64,000 nt of DNA. It comes from Thermus brockianus. GTDB lineage: Bacteria > Deinococcota > Deinococci > Deinococcales > Thermaceae. Below the pieces are notes generated by a model. It searched no databases and had not been told where the DNA came from. It worked only from the letters and a program-made list of their open reading frames with translations. A program made the translations under genes and the position numbers. Below, piece by piece: positions 47,325-56,146 of this stretch. The DNA is taken from positions 186,001 to 250,000 of the forward strand of contig NZ_CP016313.1 of assembly GCF_001880325.1 (NCBI RefSeq), given 5' to 3'. The stretch's first letter is position 1. Every line of letters begins with the position of its first letter.

Positions 47325-48614
47325 GTGGAAAAGGAAGGCTTTCTCTTTGGCGCGGCCACCAGCGCCTACCAGATCGAAGGGGCCACGGGGGAGGATGGGC
47401 GAGGGCCTTCCATCTGGGACGTTTTCTGCCAACGCCCCGGGGCCATCCGGGATGGGAGCTCGGGCGAACCCGCCTGCGACCATTACCGCCGTTGGCGCGA
47501 GGACCTGCAGTGGATGCGTTGGCTGGGCCTAAAGGCCTACCGTTTCTCCGTGGCCTGGCCCCGCATCCTCCCCGGGGGAAAGGGGCGCATCAACCCGAAG
47601 GGCCTCGCCTTCTACGACCGCCTCGTGGACGCCCTCCTGGAAGCGGGGATCACCCCCTTCCTCACCCTCTACCACTGGGACCTCCCCTGGGCCTTGGAGG
47701 AACGGGGCGGGTGGCGGAGCCGGGAGACCGCCTACGCCTTCGCCGAGTACACCGCCTTGGTGGCCCGGGCCCTGGCCGACCGCGTCCCCTACTTCGCCAC
47801 CCTCAACGAGCCCTGGTGCAGCGCCTTCCTGGGCCACTTCACGGGCGAGCATGCCCCCGGGCTCCGGAACCTCGAGGCCGCCCTCCGCGCCGCCCACCAC
47901 CTCCTCCTGGGCCACGGCCTGGCCGTGGAGGCCTTGCGGGCCGCCGGGGCCAAGCGGGTGGGCATCGTCCTGAACTTCACCTGGGTGGAGGGGGAGGACG
48001 AGGAAGCGGTGGAGCGGGCGGACCGCTACCACAACCGTTTCTTCCTGGACCCCCTCTTGGGCCGGGGTTACCCCGAAAGCCCCTTCGCCAACCCACCCAG
48101 CGTCCCCATCTATCCCAAGGACCTGGAGCGCATGGCAAGGCCCCTGGACTTCCTCGGGGTGAACTACTACACCCGGGCCCGGGTGGCCCGGGGGGAAGGC
48201 CTCTTGCCGGTGCGCTACCTGCCCCCGGAAAGGCCCACCACGGCCATGGGCTGGGAGGTCTACCCCGAGGGGCTCTACCGCCTCCTGAGGCGCCTGGCCC
48301 GGGAAACCCCTTGGCCCCTCTTCGTCACGGAAAACGGGGCCGCCTACCCGGACCTTTGGCGAGGGGAAGAGGTGGTGGAGGACCCCGAGCGGGTGGCTTA
48401 CCTGGAAAGCCACCTGGAAGCGGTGGGTAGGGCGCGGAGCGAAGGCGTAGACGTCAGGGGGTACTTCGCCTGGAGCCTTCTGGACAACTTTGAGTGGGCC
48501 CACGGCTACACCAAGCGCTTCGGGCTCCTCTACGTGGACTATCCCACGGGACGGCGCATCCCCAAGCGGAGCGCCCTCTGGTACCGGGAGCGGATCCTGC
48601 GGGGGGGAGGTTAG
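47325..48614 (+). CDS. GH1 beta-glycosidase
   Basis: Cytoplasmic retaining beta-glucosidase of 429 residues, (beta/alpha)8 barrel. It starts KEGFLFGAATSAYQIEGATG. The acid/base Glu162 is in ATLNEPW and the nucleophile Glu336 in FVTENGA; these agree with positions 164 and 338 I recall for the T. thermophilus enzyme. Sugar-contact residues include YHWDLPWALEERGG and NFEWAHGYTKRFGL. The GTG start at 47325 follows GGAGGTG. Last in the sugar operon, it hydrolyses the imported disaccharide to monosaccharides. It overlaps the convergent response-regulator gene by 4 bases. Confidence 0.96.
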   Translation: MEKEGFLFGAATSAYQIEGATGEDGRGPSIWDVFCQRPGAIRDGSSGEPACDHYRRWREDLQWMRWLGLKAYRFSVAWPRILPGGKGRINPKGLAFYDRLVDALLEAGITPFLTLYHWDLPWALEERGGWRSRETAYAFAEYTALVARALADRVPYFATLNEPWCSAFLGHFTGEHAPGLRNLEAALRAAHHLLLGHGLAVEALRAAGAKRVGIVLNFTWVEGEDEEAVERADRYHNRFFLDPLLGRGYPESPFANPPSVPIYPKDLERMARPLDFLGVNYYTRARVARGEGLLPVRYLPPERPTTAMGWEVYPEGLYRLLRRLARETPWPLFVTENGAAYPDLWRGEEVVEDPERVAYLESHLEAVGRARSEGVDVRGYFAWSLLDNFEWAHGYTKRFGLLYVDYPTGRRIPKRSALWYRERILRGGG

Positions 48615-49243
48615 CTCCCCGCCAAGCGGTAACGCCGCAAGGGCCGCCCCTGGCCCTTTGGGTCAGTCTCCCCTTCCAAAAGCCCTTCCCTCCGCATCCC
48701 CTCCAGGTAGCGCCAGGCGGTGACCCGGGAAAGGCCCAAGGCCAGGGCCACCTCCTCCACGGTGAGGGCCTCCCGTCCCCCGAAGAGGGAAAGGACCCGT
48801 TCCAGGGTGAGGGGGTCCAGGCCCTTGGGCGTCCGCCTGCGGGCGAGGAGGCGGTCCAAGTCGGCTTGGGAAACCTCGCCCTTCCGCCTGAGGGCGCGGA
48901 AGGCCCGGTAGCGGCTTAGGGCCTCCCTCAGGCGGCTTTGCCCAAAGGGCTTCACCAGGTAGTCCATGGCCCCGCCCAAGAGGGCCCGTTCCACCGTGGG
49001 CACGTCCTTGGCGGCGGTGATGACGATGACGTACGTGCCCACCAAGGCGGGTAGGAGGTCCAGCCCGTGGCCATCGGGAAGGTAGAGGTCCAGGAGGACC
49101 AGATCGGGCTCCAGCGCTAGGGCGGAAAGGGCCGCCTCGAGGCCCGCCACCACCCCCACCACCTGGACCCCTTCCGCCTCCAAAAAGGCCCGGTGCAAGG
49201 AGGCCACCCGGGGATCGTCCTCTACGATGAGCGCGCGGTCCAT
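48611..49243 (-). CDS. CitB/DcuR-family response regulator
   Basis: Regulator of 210 residues. The receiver has the acidic pair in ALIVEDDPRVA, phospho-Asp in VLLDLYLPDGHG, Thr in VITAAKD and Lys in YLVKPFG. The C-terminal part has a HTH (TVEEVALALGLSRVTAWRYL), the pattern of CitB-type regulators for carboxylate or transport signals. It is the last gene after ABC importer and kinase genes on the minus strand, so it likely regulates that importer. Confidence 0.92.
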   Translation of the reverse strand: MDRALIVEDDPRVASLHRAFLEAEGVQVVGVVAGLEAALSALALEPDLVLLDLYLPDGHGLDLLPALVGTYVIVITAAKDVPTVERALLGGAMDYLVKPFGQSRLREALSRYRAFRALRRKGEVSQADLDRLLARRRTPKGLDPLTLERVLSLFGGREALTVEEVALALGLSRVTAWRYLEGMRREGLLEGETDPKGQGRPLRRYRLAGS

Positions 49244-49295
49244 GGTTTACCGAAGGCTACCCAGAACACGGTCCAGCCCTCCTGCCGCCGGTACC

Positions 49296-50117
49296 CTAGC
49301 CTCCCCCCGCCGCCTGGACCAGGGTGCGGGCCAAGGCCAGGCCATAGCCCCGGCCCGCCCCCCGGCTGCTGGCTTCGGGCTGGAAGAGGGCTTCCCCTTG
49401 GGGCCCCGGGCCGTTGTCCCACACCTCCACGGAAAGACCCTCCTCCCCCGCCCTAAAGCGGAGCCGTACCTGTCCCCCAGGGTTTTGGGCCGCCGCCTCG
49501 AGGGCGTTTTCCAAAAGCTGGCCCAGAACGGAGGCGAGCAGGTCCCCCAAGGGAGCGTATTGGGCAGGAAGTTGTCCTTCCAGGTCCATTTCCACGCCAA
49601 GTTCCTGGGCCCGACGCCACTTGCCCAAAAGGAGGGCCGCCAAGAGGGGAAGCTCCACCCGGGCCAACACCGCTTCCAGCCGGGCCTCCGCCTCGCCCTC
49701 CCTCCGCAAAAGCCGCAGGGCTTCCTCCACCCGCCCAAGCTCCAGGAGACCCCCGAGGAGGTGCAAAAAGTTCTGGAACTCATGGGCCTGGGCCCGCAAC
49801 AGGTCCAGGTGGCGGCGGCTTTGCGTGAGGCTTTCCGCAAGCCGCCTGACTTCCGCCTGGTCCTGGAAGACGATCACCCGGTAGCCGGCGGACACGCTTT
49901 CCCGCACCCTCGCAGGCCGGCCCCCGGGGAGGGGCAAGGGGCTAGGGGGGTTTTCCGTGCGCCGGCCACCCAGGCGTTCCAGCACCGCCCCCGCCTCGGC
50001 CACCCGCCGGGTTTCCGCCAGGAGCGCCTCGGACAGGAGCGCATTTCCCCGGAAGGCCTCCAGGACCCAAAGCCCAAGGCAAAGGGCCAGAAGGGGCACC
50101 GCTAAGGGGCGCACCAC
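49296..50117 (-). CDS. Histidine kinase of the CitA/DcuS type, C-terminus frameshifted
   Basis: Kinase of 273 residues as read. One N-terminal helix (PLAVPLLALCLGLWVLEAF), a short linker, then H-box AQAHEFQNFLHLLGGLLELG, N-box LGQLLENALEAAAQ and G-boxes WDNGPGPQGEALFQ and RGYGLALARTLVQA. H-E-F-x-N is the CitA-family pattern; the periplasmic sensor is very short. At a run of six C (49303-49308) the frame ends early in GGG-stop; the next frame continues GYRRQEGWTVFWVAF to 49222, overlapping the regulator start. So about 20 residues are lost, or the run is a sequencing or length-variation site. GTG start at 50117. Confidence 0.85.
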   Translation of the reverse strand: MVRPLAVPLLALCLGLWVLEAFRGNALLSEALLAETRRVAEAGAVLERLGGRRTENPPSPLPLPGGRPARVRESVSAGYRVIVFQDQAEVRRLAESLTQSRRHLDLLRAQAHEFQNFLHLLGGLLELGRVEEALRLLRREGEAEARLEAVLARVELPLLAALLLGKWRRAQELGVEMDLEGQLPAQYAPLGDLLASVLGQLLENALEAAAQNPGGQVRLRFRAGEEGLSVEVWDNGPGPQGEALFQPEASSRGAGRGYGLALARTLVQAAGGG

Positions 50118-50124
50118 AAGGCCA

Positions 50125-51243
50125 TTATCCCCCCTCGGCGGGGTAGGCCAAGGCGGCCTCCGGATCGAAGGCCAGGCGCAACCTGGGCCCAGGAAGGGGG
50201 AGGGGGCTATAGAAGCGGAGAAGCGCCTCCCCTACCCCCACCCAGTGCTCGTGGTGCATCCCGAGGTAGAGGGAATGGGCGAGCTCCCCTTCCAGGACAT
50301 TCACCTCCCCTGGCCCCGCCAGGCGCAAGGCCTCGGGGCGGAGGACGAGCTTGGCGAGCCGCCCCGGCACCAAAGGCCCCATGGCCCGTGCCCGCACGGG
50401 GAAGCCAGAGAGCTCTAGCCTCGCCCAAGGCTCCTCCAAGGCCACCACCAGGGCCTCCACCACGTTGGGGTTACCCAGGAAGTCGGCCACGAAGAGGGTC
50501 CGGGGGTTGCGGTAAAGCTCCTCCGGCGTCCCCACCTGCTCCACGCGGCCCTCGTTCAAAAGGGCGATGCGGTCGGCGATGGCCATGGCCTCCGCCTGGT
50601 CGTGGGTGACAAAAAGGGCGGCCTTGCCCGTGGCCTTAAGGGTCTCCCGGAGCCAGACCCTGGCCTGGTCCCTGAGCTTGGCGTCCAGGTTGGAAAGGGG
50701 CTCGTCCAGGAGGAGGAGCCTGGGATTGTAAGCCAGGGCGCGGGCCAGGGAAACCCGCTGTTGCTGCCCCCCGGAAAGGGCCCCGGGATAGCGCCCCTCA
50801 AGACCCGTCAGCCCCAAACGGTCCAGGAGGTGGAGCACCCGCTCCCGTACCTCCTTCTCTGGCACCCGCCGGAGCCGAAGCCCGTAGGCCACGTTCTCAA
50901 ACACCGTGCGGTGGGGCCAGAGGGCGTAGGACTGGAAGACGAGGCCCAGGTCCCGCCGCTCGGGGGGCAAGAAGACCCCCCTTTTCCCATCAAAGAAGAC
51001 CGTGGCCCCAAGGGCGATCCGGCCCCCGCTGGGGCGCACCAGGCCCGCCACCGCCCGGAGGAGGGTGGTCTTGCCCGAACCCGAGGGGCCCAACAGCGCC
51101 ACCACCTCCCCGGGCGCCACGGTGAGATCCACCCCCTTGAGGACAGGGTTCTCCCCGAGCCGCACCTCCAAGGCCTCCACCACCAAGGGGGCCTCCTCCC
51201 CCGTCACCCCAGAAAACAAGCTCGCAGCGCGCTTCTCGGTCAT
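50125..51243 (-). CDS. ABC ATPase, FbpC/PotA type
   Basis: Importer ATPase of 372 residues: Walker A LLGPSGSGKTT, Q-loop LVFQSYALWPH, signature LSGGQQQRVSLARAL, Walker B RLLLLDEPLSNLD, switch His FVTHDQAEAM, and a C-terminal TOBE regulatory domain (LRPEALRLAGPGEVNVLEGE). It powers the double permease encoded 9 bases upstream. Iron(III), polyamine or phosphonate/organic phosphate uptake are all possible for this group. Confidence 0.93.
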   Translation of the reverse strand: MTEKRAASLFSGVTGEEAPLVVEALEVRLGENPVLKGVDLTVAPGEVVALLGPSGSGKTTLLRAVAGLVRPSGGRIALGATVFFDGKRGVFLPPERRDLGLVFQSYALWPHRTVFENVAYGLRLRRVPEKEVRERVLHLLDRLGLTGLEGRYPGALSGGQQQRVSLARALAYNPRLLLLDEPLSNLDAKLRDQARVWLRETLKATGKAALFVTHDQAEAMAIADRIALLNEGRVEQVGTPEELYRNPRTLFVADFLGNPNVVEALVVALEEPWARLELSGFPVRARAMGPLVPGRLAKLVLRPEALRLAGPGEVNVLEGELAHSLYLGMHHEHWVGVGEALLRFYSPLPLPGPRLRLAFDPEAALAYPAEGG

Positions 51244-51252
51244 GGCCGCACC

Positions 51253-52950
51253 TCAAAGCCCCTGGGGCCGCACCCCAAGGCGGTTCGCCAGCAGGAAGAC
51301 CGCACTCACGATGACCACCTGCAGGGTGGCCAGGGCGGCGATCACGTCCACCGCCCCCGTCCCCCAGAGGGCCACGATCTGGGCCCCCAGCACCTCCGTA
51401 CCCGCCGTGAGCAGGTAGACCCCCGTGGAGTACTCCCGCACGAACTGGATGAAGAGGAGGAACCAGGCGGTGAGAACTCCCCCCTTGAGGAGGGGAAGGG
51501 TACCGTGCACAAAGGCCTTCACCGGAGAGGCCCCAGCGATGCGCGCCGCCTCCTCCACCTCCCGCCCCACCTGGAGGAGGGCGGCGGTGAGGAGGCGGAC
51601 CCCGTAGGGCATCCAGACCACGGTGTAGGCCAGGATGAGGGCGAAGAGGGTGTTGCGGAGGGGGGCGATGGGCTTGAGGAAGAGAAAGAGCCAGAGGAAG
51701 GCTAGGCCCATGACGATCCCCGGCACCGCTCGGGGCAGGCCCGCCAGATAGTCCAAGACCCGGCCGTAGCCCCCACCCCGCTGGATCCCCAAGGCGATAA
51801 GAAGGTAGAAGGCCAGGGCCAGGGCCCCTCCTAAAGCGGCCACCACCAGGGTGTTGGTCACCGCCCGGCTCAGGTTCGGGAGCTTGAAGACCTCCAGGTA
51901 GTGGCCTAGGGTGAGGACCTCGCGAAGGTCCACCCCTGGCCCCCAGCTGATGACCAGGCTCCGGAAGACCACGCCCAATACCGGGAGGACCACCGCCACC
52001 AAGAGGTAGAGGGCGAGAAGGAGAGCCCACACGTGGCGGAGCTTGCCCAGGGGAAGCCTCTCCGTGCGGTAACCCCGGGCCCCGATGGCCACGTACCGCC
52101 CCTCCATCCGCCCCACCAGATAGCGCTGAAGAAGCACCAGGGCCAGGGCGATGACCACGATGGCCACGCCCACCGCCGCCATGAGGTGGTAGGCGGAGGT
52201 GCCGGTGATGGCGGTGAGGCGGTAGAGGTAGGTGGTGATGACCATGATGCCCTTAGCGTCCCCCAGGACCAGGGGTAGGCCGAAAAGCTCAAACCCCAAG
52301 AGGAGCATGAGGGCGGCGCTATAGACCAGGGCGGGCCGCACCAAGGGGAAGGTGACGCTTACCGCCACCCAGAAGGGCCGCGCCCCGGCCACCCGGGCCG
52401 CCTCCTCCAGGGAGGCGTCCACGTTTTGGATGGTGCTAGCCACGTAAAGGTAGACGTAGGGCACGTGGGTGAGGCCGGCGATGACCGCGATGGCGGGAAG
52501 CGTGTAAATGGTCCAAGGGACTCGGCCGAAGGCCGTTTCCACCAGGCCGGACACCAGACCCGAAGGGCCGAAGACCACGATGAACCCAATGCCCAGGATG
52601 ATGGGGGAGATAAAGATGGGGGCGAGGAGGAGGAGCTCAAAGAACCGGGCGAAGGGAAGATCCGTCCTGGTCACCAAGAAGGCGAAGAGGCCCCCTAAGG
52701 GGACCGCTACCCCCACCATGCCGAGGCCGATGACGAAGGAGTTCCTCAGGGCCTCAAAGAAGTAGGGGTCGTGGAGGAGGTAGCGGTAGGCCTCGAGGGC
52801 AAGGCGCTTCACCGGCGCGAAGAAGGGGGCGCTGAGAAGGCTTTGGTAGAGGAGGATCCCCAAGGGAGCCAGCACCAGGACCGCCACCAGCCCCAGGAGG
52901 AGGGAAAGGGCCAGGTTCGGCGAAGGGGCGCTCCGGCCGGGCACGCCCAA
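51253..52950 (-). CDS. ABC permease, fused two-domain FbpB type
   Basis: Permease of 565 residues containing two permease domains, about 12 helices. EAA-like loops: ASLEEAARVAGARPFWVAVS near residue 185 and REVEEAARIAGASPVKAFVH near residue 465. This is the FbpB/ThiP-type fused arrangement. The start is TTG 52950 or GTG 52944, just after the binding-protein stop; no classical ribosome site is clear. Middle gene of the importer operon. Confidence 0.9.
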   Translation of the reverse strand: MGVPGRSAPSPNLALSLLLGLVAVLVLAPLGILLYQSLLSAPFFAPVKRLALEAYRYLLHDPYFFEALRNSFVIGLGMVGVAVPLGGLFAFLVTRTDLPFARFFELLLLAPIFISPIILGIGFIVVFGPSGLVSGLVETAFGRVPWTIYTLPAIAVIAGLTHVPYVYLYVASTIQNVDASLEEAARVAGARPFWVAVSVTFPLVRPALVYSAALMLLLGFELFGLPLVLGDAKGIMVITTYLYRLTAITGTSAYHLMAAVGVAIVVIALALVLLQRYLVGRMEGRYVAIGARGYRTERLPLGKLRHVWALLLALYLLVAVVLPVLGVVFRSLVISWGPGVDLREVLTLGHYLEVFKLPNLSRAVTNTLVVAALGGALALAFYLLIALGIQRGGGYGRVLDYLAGLPRAVPGIVMGLAFLWLFLFLKPIAPLRNTLFALILAYTVVWMPYGVRLLTAALLQVGREVEEAARIAGASPVKAFVHGTLPLLKGGVLTAWFLLFIQFVREYSTGVYLLTAGTEVLGAQIVALWGTGAVDVIAALATLQVVIVSAVFLLANRLGVRPQGL

Positions 52951-52954
52951 CCCC

Positions 52955-54028
52955 CTACTGGCCGCGGATGGCCTGCCGCCAGAAGGTGAGGAAGCGCAAG
53001 CGCTCCTGCGGGTCCAGGTTCTTCAGGATCTCCGGGGATACGGGGATGGCGTAGACCTTGTCCTTGCCCCCTACCGCCTTGTACAGGGCCTGGGGCGTGG
53101 CCTCGCCCACCACCGTCTCCCGCCGGGCGAAGATGAGGGCGGTGTAGGCCATGAGGTTCTGGCCCCGGAGGGAAAGGAGGTAGTCCAGGAAGAGCTTGGC
53201 GGCGTTGGGGTTCGCCGCCCGCCGGTTGATGAAGGCCACCCGCTGGATGGCCACCGTCCCGTCGGTGAGGTAGACGATGCCCAGATCCTTCACCGTGCGC
53301 TGGCGCAGAAGGGCGTAGGACCCGAAGAAGCCGTAGGCCAGGTAGTGCTCACCGGAGATGATCTTTTCAAAGGCCGCCCCGGTGGAGGAGTAGAGGGAGG
53401 CTTGGGCCCTGCCGAACGCCCGCACCAGGTCCTGAAAAGCCGGGTAGCGGTCGTAATCCGCCTTGAGGATGGTGAAGCCCACGGCGCTCCGCTCGGGGTC
53501 CCAGGTGGCCACGCGTCCCCGCATCCTGGGCTCCTGCAGGAAGCGCACCAGACCCTCCCGGGTGGTGGGCACCTCCTCGGGCTTGAGGAAGCGGCGGTTG
53601 TAGACCACCACCGCCGGCTCGAGGGTGGTGCCGTAGGCCAGGTTCTGCAGGCGGGCATTGGCGGGCCAGTTCCTGGCCTCCGGGGAATCGTAGGGCAGGG
53701 CATAGCCCTGGCTCGCCAGCTTCACCTGGAGCTCCATGGCGCTGGACCAGAGGAGGTCAGCGCTCCGCGCCCCCGCCGCGGTTTCGCTCACAAACCGGTC
53801 GTAGATGGCCTGGGTACCAAGGTCATTGTACTCTATCTGGATAAAGGGGTAAAGGCGGCGGAAATCGTCCAAAAGCGCTTGGGCGCTCGCTTGGTCCGTG
53901 GAAGAGTAGATGATGAGACGGCCTTCCCTGCGGGCCGCTTCCACCACCTGGGGATCGGAAGCGGGGCGGGACTGTTGCCCTAAAGCCCCCACACCCAACA
54001 ACGCCAAAAGCCACACCGTCCACTTCAT
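52955..54028 (-). CDS. ABC substrate-binding protein, FbpA/AfuA-like
   Basis: Periplasmic binding protein of 357 residues with a signal peptide (KWTVWLLALLGVGALGQ) and the class II start EGRLIIYSSTDQASAQALLD. Central features SADLLWSSAMELQVKLASQG and PAVVVYNRRFLKPEEVPTT are shared by Fe(III), phosphoglycerate and hexose-phosphate binding proteins. No paired tyrosines of the classical iron site can be assigned with confidence, so the ligand is open. ATG 54028 has GGAGGT about 10 bases upstream; ATG 54037 overlaps that site. Confidence 0.9.
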   Translation of the reverse strand: MKWTVWLLALLGVGALGQQSRPASDPQVVEAARREGRLIIYSSTDQASAQALLDDFRRLYPFIQIEYNDLGTQAIYDRFVSETAAGARSADLLWSSAMELQVKLASQGYALPYDSPEARNWPANARLQNLAYGTTLEPAVVVYNRRFLKPEEVPTTREGLVRFLQEPRMRGRVATWDPERSAVGFTILKADYDRYPAFQDLVRAFGRAQASLYSSTGAAFEKIISGEHYLAYGFFGSYALLRQRTVKDLGIVYLTDGTVAIQRVAFINRRAANPNAAKLFLDYLLSLRGQNLMAYTALIFARRETVVGEATPQALYKAVGGKDKVYAIPVSPEILKNLDPQERLRFLTFWRQAIRGQ

Positions 54029-54062
54029 GGCCTCCACCTCCTTGCTAATGCCTACAAGGGGG

Positions 54063-54091
54063 ACTATACGCCACCGCCCTCACCCGGACAA
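54063..54091 (-). promoter_or_regulatory. Promoter of the ABC importer/two-component operon
   Basis: On the minus strand TTGTCC (54091-54086) and TATAGT (54068-54063) are 17 bases apart, 35 bases before the ATG at 54028. Both hexamers are close to the vegetative consensus. Confidence 0.75.
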
Positions 54092-54214
54092 GGTCTTTTT
54101 CATTATTTTCCCGCTCGTTCTCTCCGGCGCAAAGCCCTTGGGGAAGCCCCTTTAACGGAAGGCCCCCATCCCGGAGCTTGCCGGGTAGGCCCTCCTAGGG
54201 GTATACCCAAGGGC

Positions 54215-54703
54215 ATGGAACTCCTCCGCCCTCTCCTCCTTGGGCTCCTTCTGGGGCTCGCCTTCCACCGCCTGGGCCTCCCCGGGGGGGCGGTGGTGGG
54301 GGCCATGCTGGGGGCGGGCCTCTCCCAAGCCCTCTCCCCTACCCCCTCGCCGGCGCCGGCGGGGCTGGACCTCCTGGCCCAGCTCCTCGCCGGGGTCGTG
54401 GTGGGCCTGGCCTTTCGCAGGGACCTCCTCCAGGGGTGGCTCCTGCCCTGGGCCGCCCTGGCCGCCCTCGGCTTCCTGGCCCTCGCCCTTCTCTTGGCCT
54501 TCGCCTACGCCCGGCTCCTCGGCCTCAGCCCGCACGCCCTCTTCTTCGCTCTCTCCCCCGGCGGCATCACCGGCATGGGCCCCTTGAGCCGGGTGGAAGG
54601 GGGGGACGCCGGGCTGGTGGGCCTTTTCCACACGGTGCGGGTTTTCCTGGTATTCCTCCTGGTGCCCCTCCTCGCCCGGCTCCTGCCCGGGAGCCCCCGT
54701 TGA
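54215..54703 (+). CDS. AbrB-family membrane protein, half-length
   Basis: Membrane protein of 162 residues with about five helices, of the family annotated AbrB/ammonia-monooxygenase-regulator-like. The core LGLPGGAVVGAMLGAGLSQA and HALFFALSPGGITGMGPLSR is the family duplication unit. Usual members have two such units (about 350 residues); this has one, so it may dimerise. Function is unknown. It stands alone between two minus-strand operons. Confidence 0.78.
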   Translation: MELLRPLLLGLLLGLAFHRLGLPGGAVVGAMLGAGLSQALSPTPSPAPAGLDLLAQLLAGVVVGLAFRRDLLQGWLLPWAALAALGFLALALLLAFAYARLLGLSPHALFFALSPGGITGMGPLSRVEGGDAGLVGLFHTVRVFLVFLLVPLLARLLPGSPR

Positions 54704-54716
54704 GCCAAGCCGGGGA

Positions 54717-55403
54717 CTAAAGGGAGAGGAGGGCCACCACCTGGTCGCTTTGGAGCAGGTCCTCCATGGGGCCCTCCAGGCGCACCTCTCCCGTTTCCAG
54801 AACGTAGGCCCTGTCCGCCACCCTCCCCGTGAAGCGGAGGTTCTGCTCCGCCAGGAGGATGGGCATGCCCTCCGCCTTCAGGGCCAGGACCAGGCGGGCG
54901 ATCTCCTCCACGATCAGGGGGGCGAGGCCCTCCGTGGGCTCGTCCAGGAGCAGGAGGGTGGGGTTGGTGAGGAGGGTGCGGGCGATGGTGAGCATCTGCT
55001 GTTCGCCGCCAGACAGGAGCCCGCCCCGGCGGTTTTGGATCTCCGCCAACCGCGGCAGGATTTGGAAGACCCGCTCCAGGTTCCAGGGGCCAGGCCGGGC
55101 GGCCACCAGGAGATTTTCCCGTACGGTGAGCTCGGGAAAGATGCGGCGGTCGTCGGGCACATAGCCCAGGCCCAGCCGGGCCCGGCGGTAAGGGGGCCAG
55201 TCGCTGATATCGTGGTGGCGGTAGGATAGGCGCCCGGAAAAGCGGCGCACCAGGCCCATGACCGCCTTGATCAGGGTGGTCTTGCCTGCCCCGTTCCGGC
55301 CAAGCAGGGCCACCACCTCCCCCTCTTCCACCCGCAAGCTCACCCCGTGAAGGACCGGGATCTCCCCGTAGCCCGCCCGCAAGTCCTCCACCACCAGGCT
55401 CAT
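54717..55403 (-). CDS. livF: Branched-chain-amino-acid-type ABC ATPase LivF
   Basis: ATPase of 228 residues: Walker A LLGRNGAGKTT, signature LSGGEQQMLTIARTL, Walker B LLLLDEPTEGLAP, switch residue region ILLAEQNLRF (Gln in place of His, normal for LivF). Last gene of the acyl-CoA-ligase/Liv operon. It overlaps livG by 4 bases. Confidence 0.94.
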   Translation of the reverse strand: MSLVVEDLRAGYGEIPVLHGVSLRVEEGEVVALLGRNGAGKTTLIKAVMGLVRRFSGRLSYRHHDISDWPPYRRARLGLGYVPDDRRIFPELTVRENLLVAARPGPWNLERVFQILPRLAEIQNRRGGLLSGGEQQMLTIARTLLTNPTLLLLDEPTEGLAPLIVEEIARLVLALKAEGMPILLAEQNLRFTGRVADRAYVLETGEVRLEGPMEDLLQSDQVVALLSL

Positions 55404-56146
55404 GCGCTCCCTCCCAGGAAGGCCGCCCGCACCGCCGGGTCGCCCCGGATCTCCTCGGGCGCGCCTTCCGCCAGCACCTGGCCCTGGTGAAGCACGGTGA
55501 CCCGGTCCGCCAGGGCCAGCACCGCCTCGGTGTCGTGCTCGGTGAAAAGAAGCGTCACGCCTTCCCGCCGCAATAGCTCGCCGATAAAGTCCACCATGCG
55601 CCGGCGTTCCGCCCGGGAAAGCCCGGCCAAGGGCTCGTCCAAAAGGAGAAGCCTGGGCTCGGCCACGAGGGCCATGGCCACGTCCAGACGCTTGAGGTCC
55701 CCCAAGGGCAACTCCGCCACCCGGCGCCCCGCGTGGGCCTCGAGGCCCACCTTGCCCAGGGCCTCCTCCGCCTTGGCCCGGGCCTCGGGGAAGCGGACCA
55801 GGGGCTTAAGGAGCTTTAGGGTGTTCCCGGTGTAGCCGAGCCGGGCCAGGACCACCGCCTCCAGGACGGTCATGGAGGCGAAGGGCTGGGCCCTTTGGAA
55901 GGCGATGGCGACGCCCAGCCGGGCCACCTTGGGGGTGGGCCAGCCCGTGATCTCGCGCCCCCGGAAGTACACCCTCCCCCGGTCCGGGACCAGGCGCCCG
56001 GTGATGACGTTAAAGAGGGTGGTCTTCCCGGCCCCGTTGGGCCCCACCAGGGCGTGGAAGGTCCCCTCCCGCACCTCCAGGGAAACCCCGCCCAGGGCCA
56101 AAAAGCCCTGGAAGGACTTGTACACCCCTTCCACCTTAAGCGCCAC
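55400..56146 (-). CDS. livG: Branched-chain-amino-acid-type ABC ATPase LivG
   Basis: ATPase of 248 residues: Walker A LVGPNGAGKTTLFNVITG, a divergent signature (ELPLGDLKRLDVAMALVAEP instead of LSYG), Walker B LLLLDEPLAGLS and switch FTEHDTEAV. Partner of LivF; overlaps livM by 11 bases. Confidence 0.94.
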   Translation of the reverse strand: MALKVEGVYKSFQGFLALGGVSLEVREGTFHALVGPNGAGKTTLFNVITGRLVPDRGRVYFRGREITGWPTPKVARLGVAIAFQRAQPFASMTVLEAVVLARLGYTGNTLKLLKPLVRFPEARAKAEEALGKVGLEAHAGRRVAELPLGDLKRLDVAMALVAEPRLLLLDEPLAGLSRAERRRMVDFIGELLRREGVTLLFTEHDTEAVLALADRVTVLHQGQVLAEGAPEEIRGDPAVRAAFLGGSA

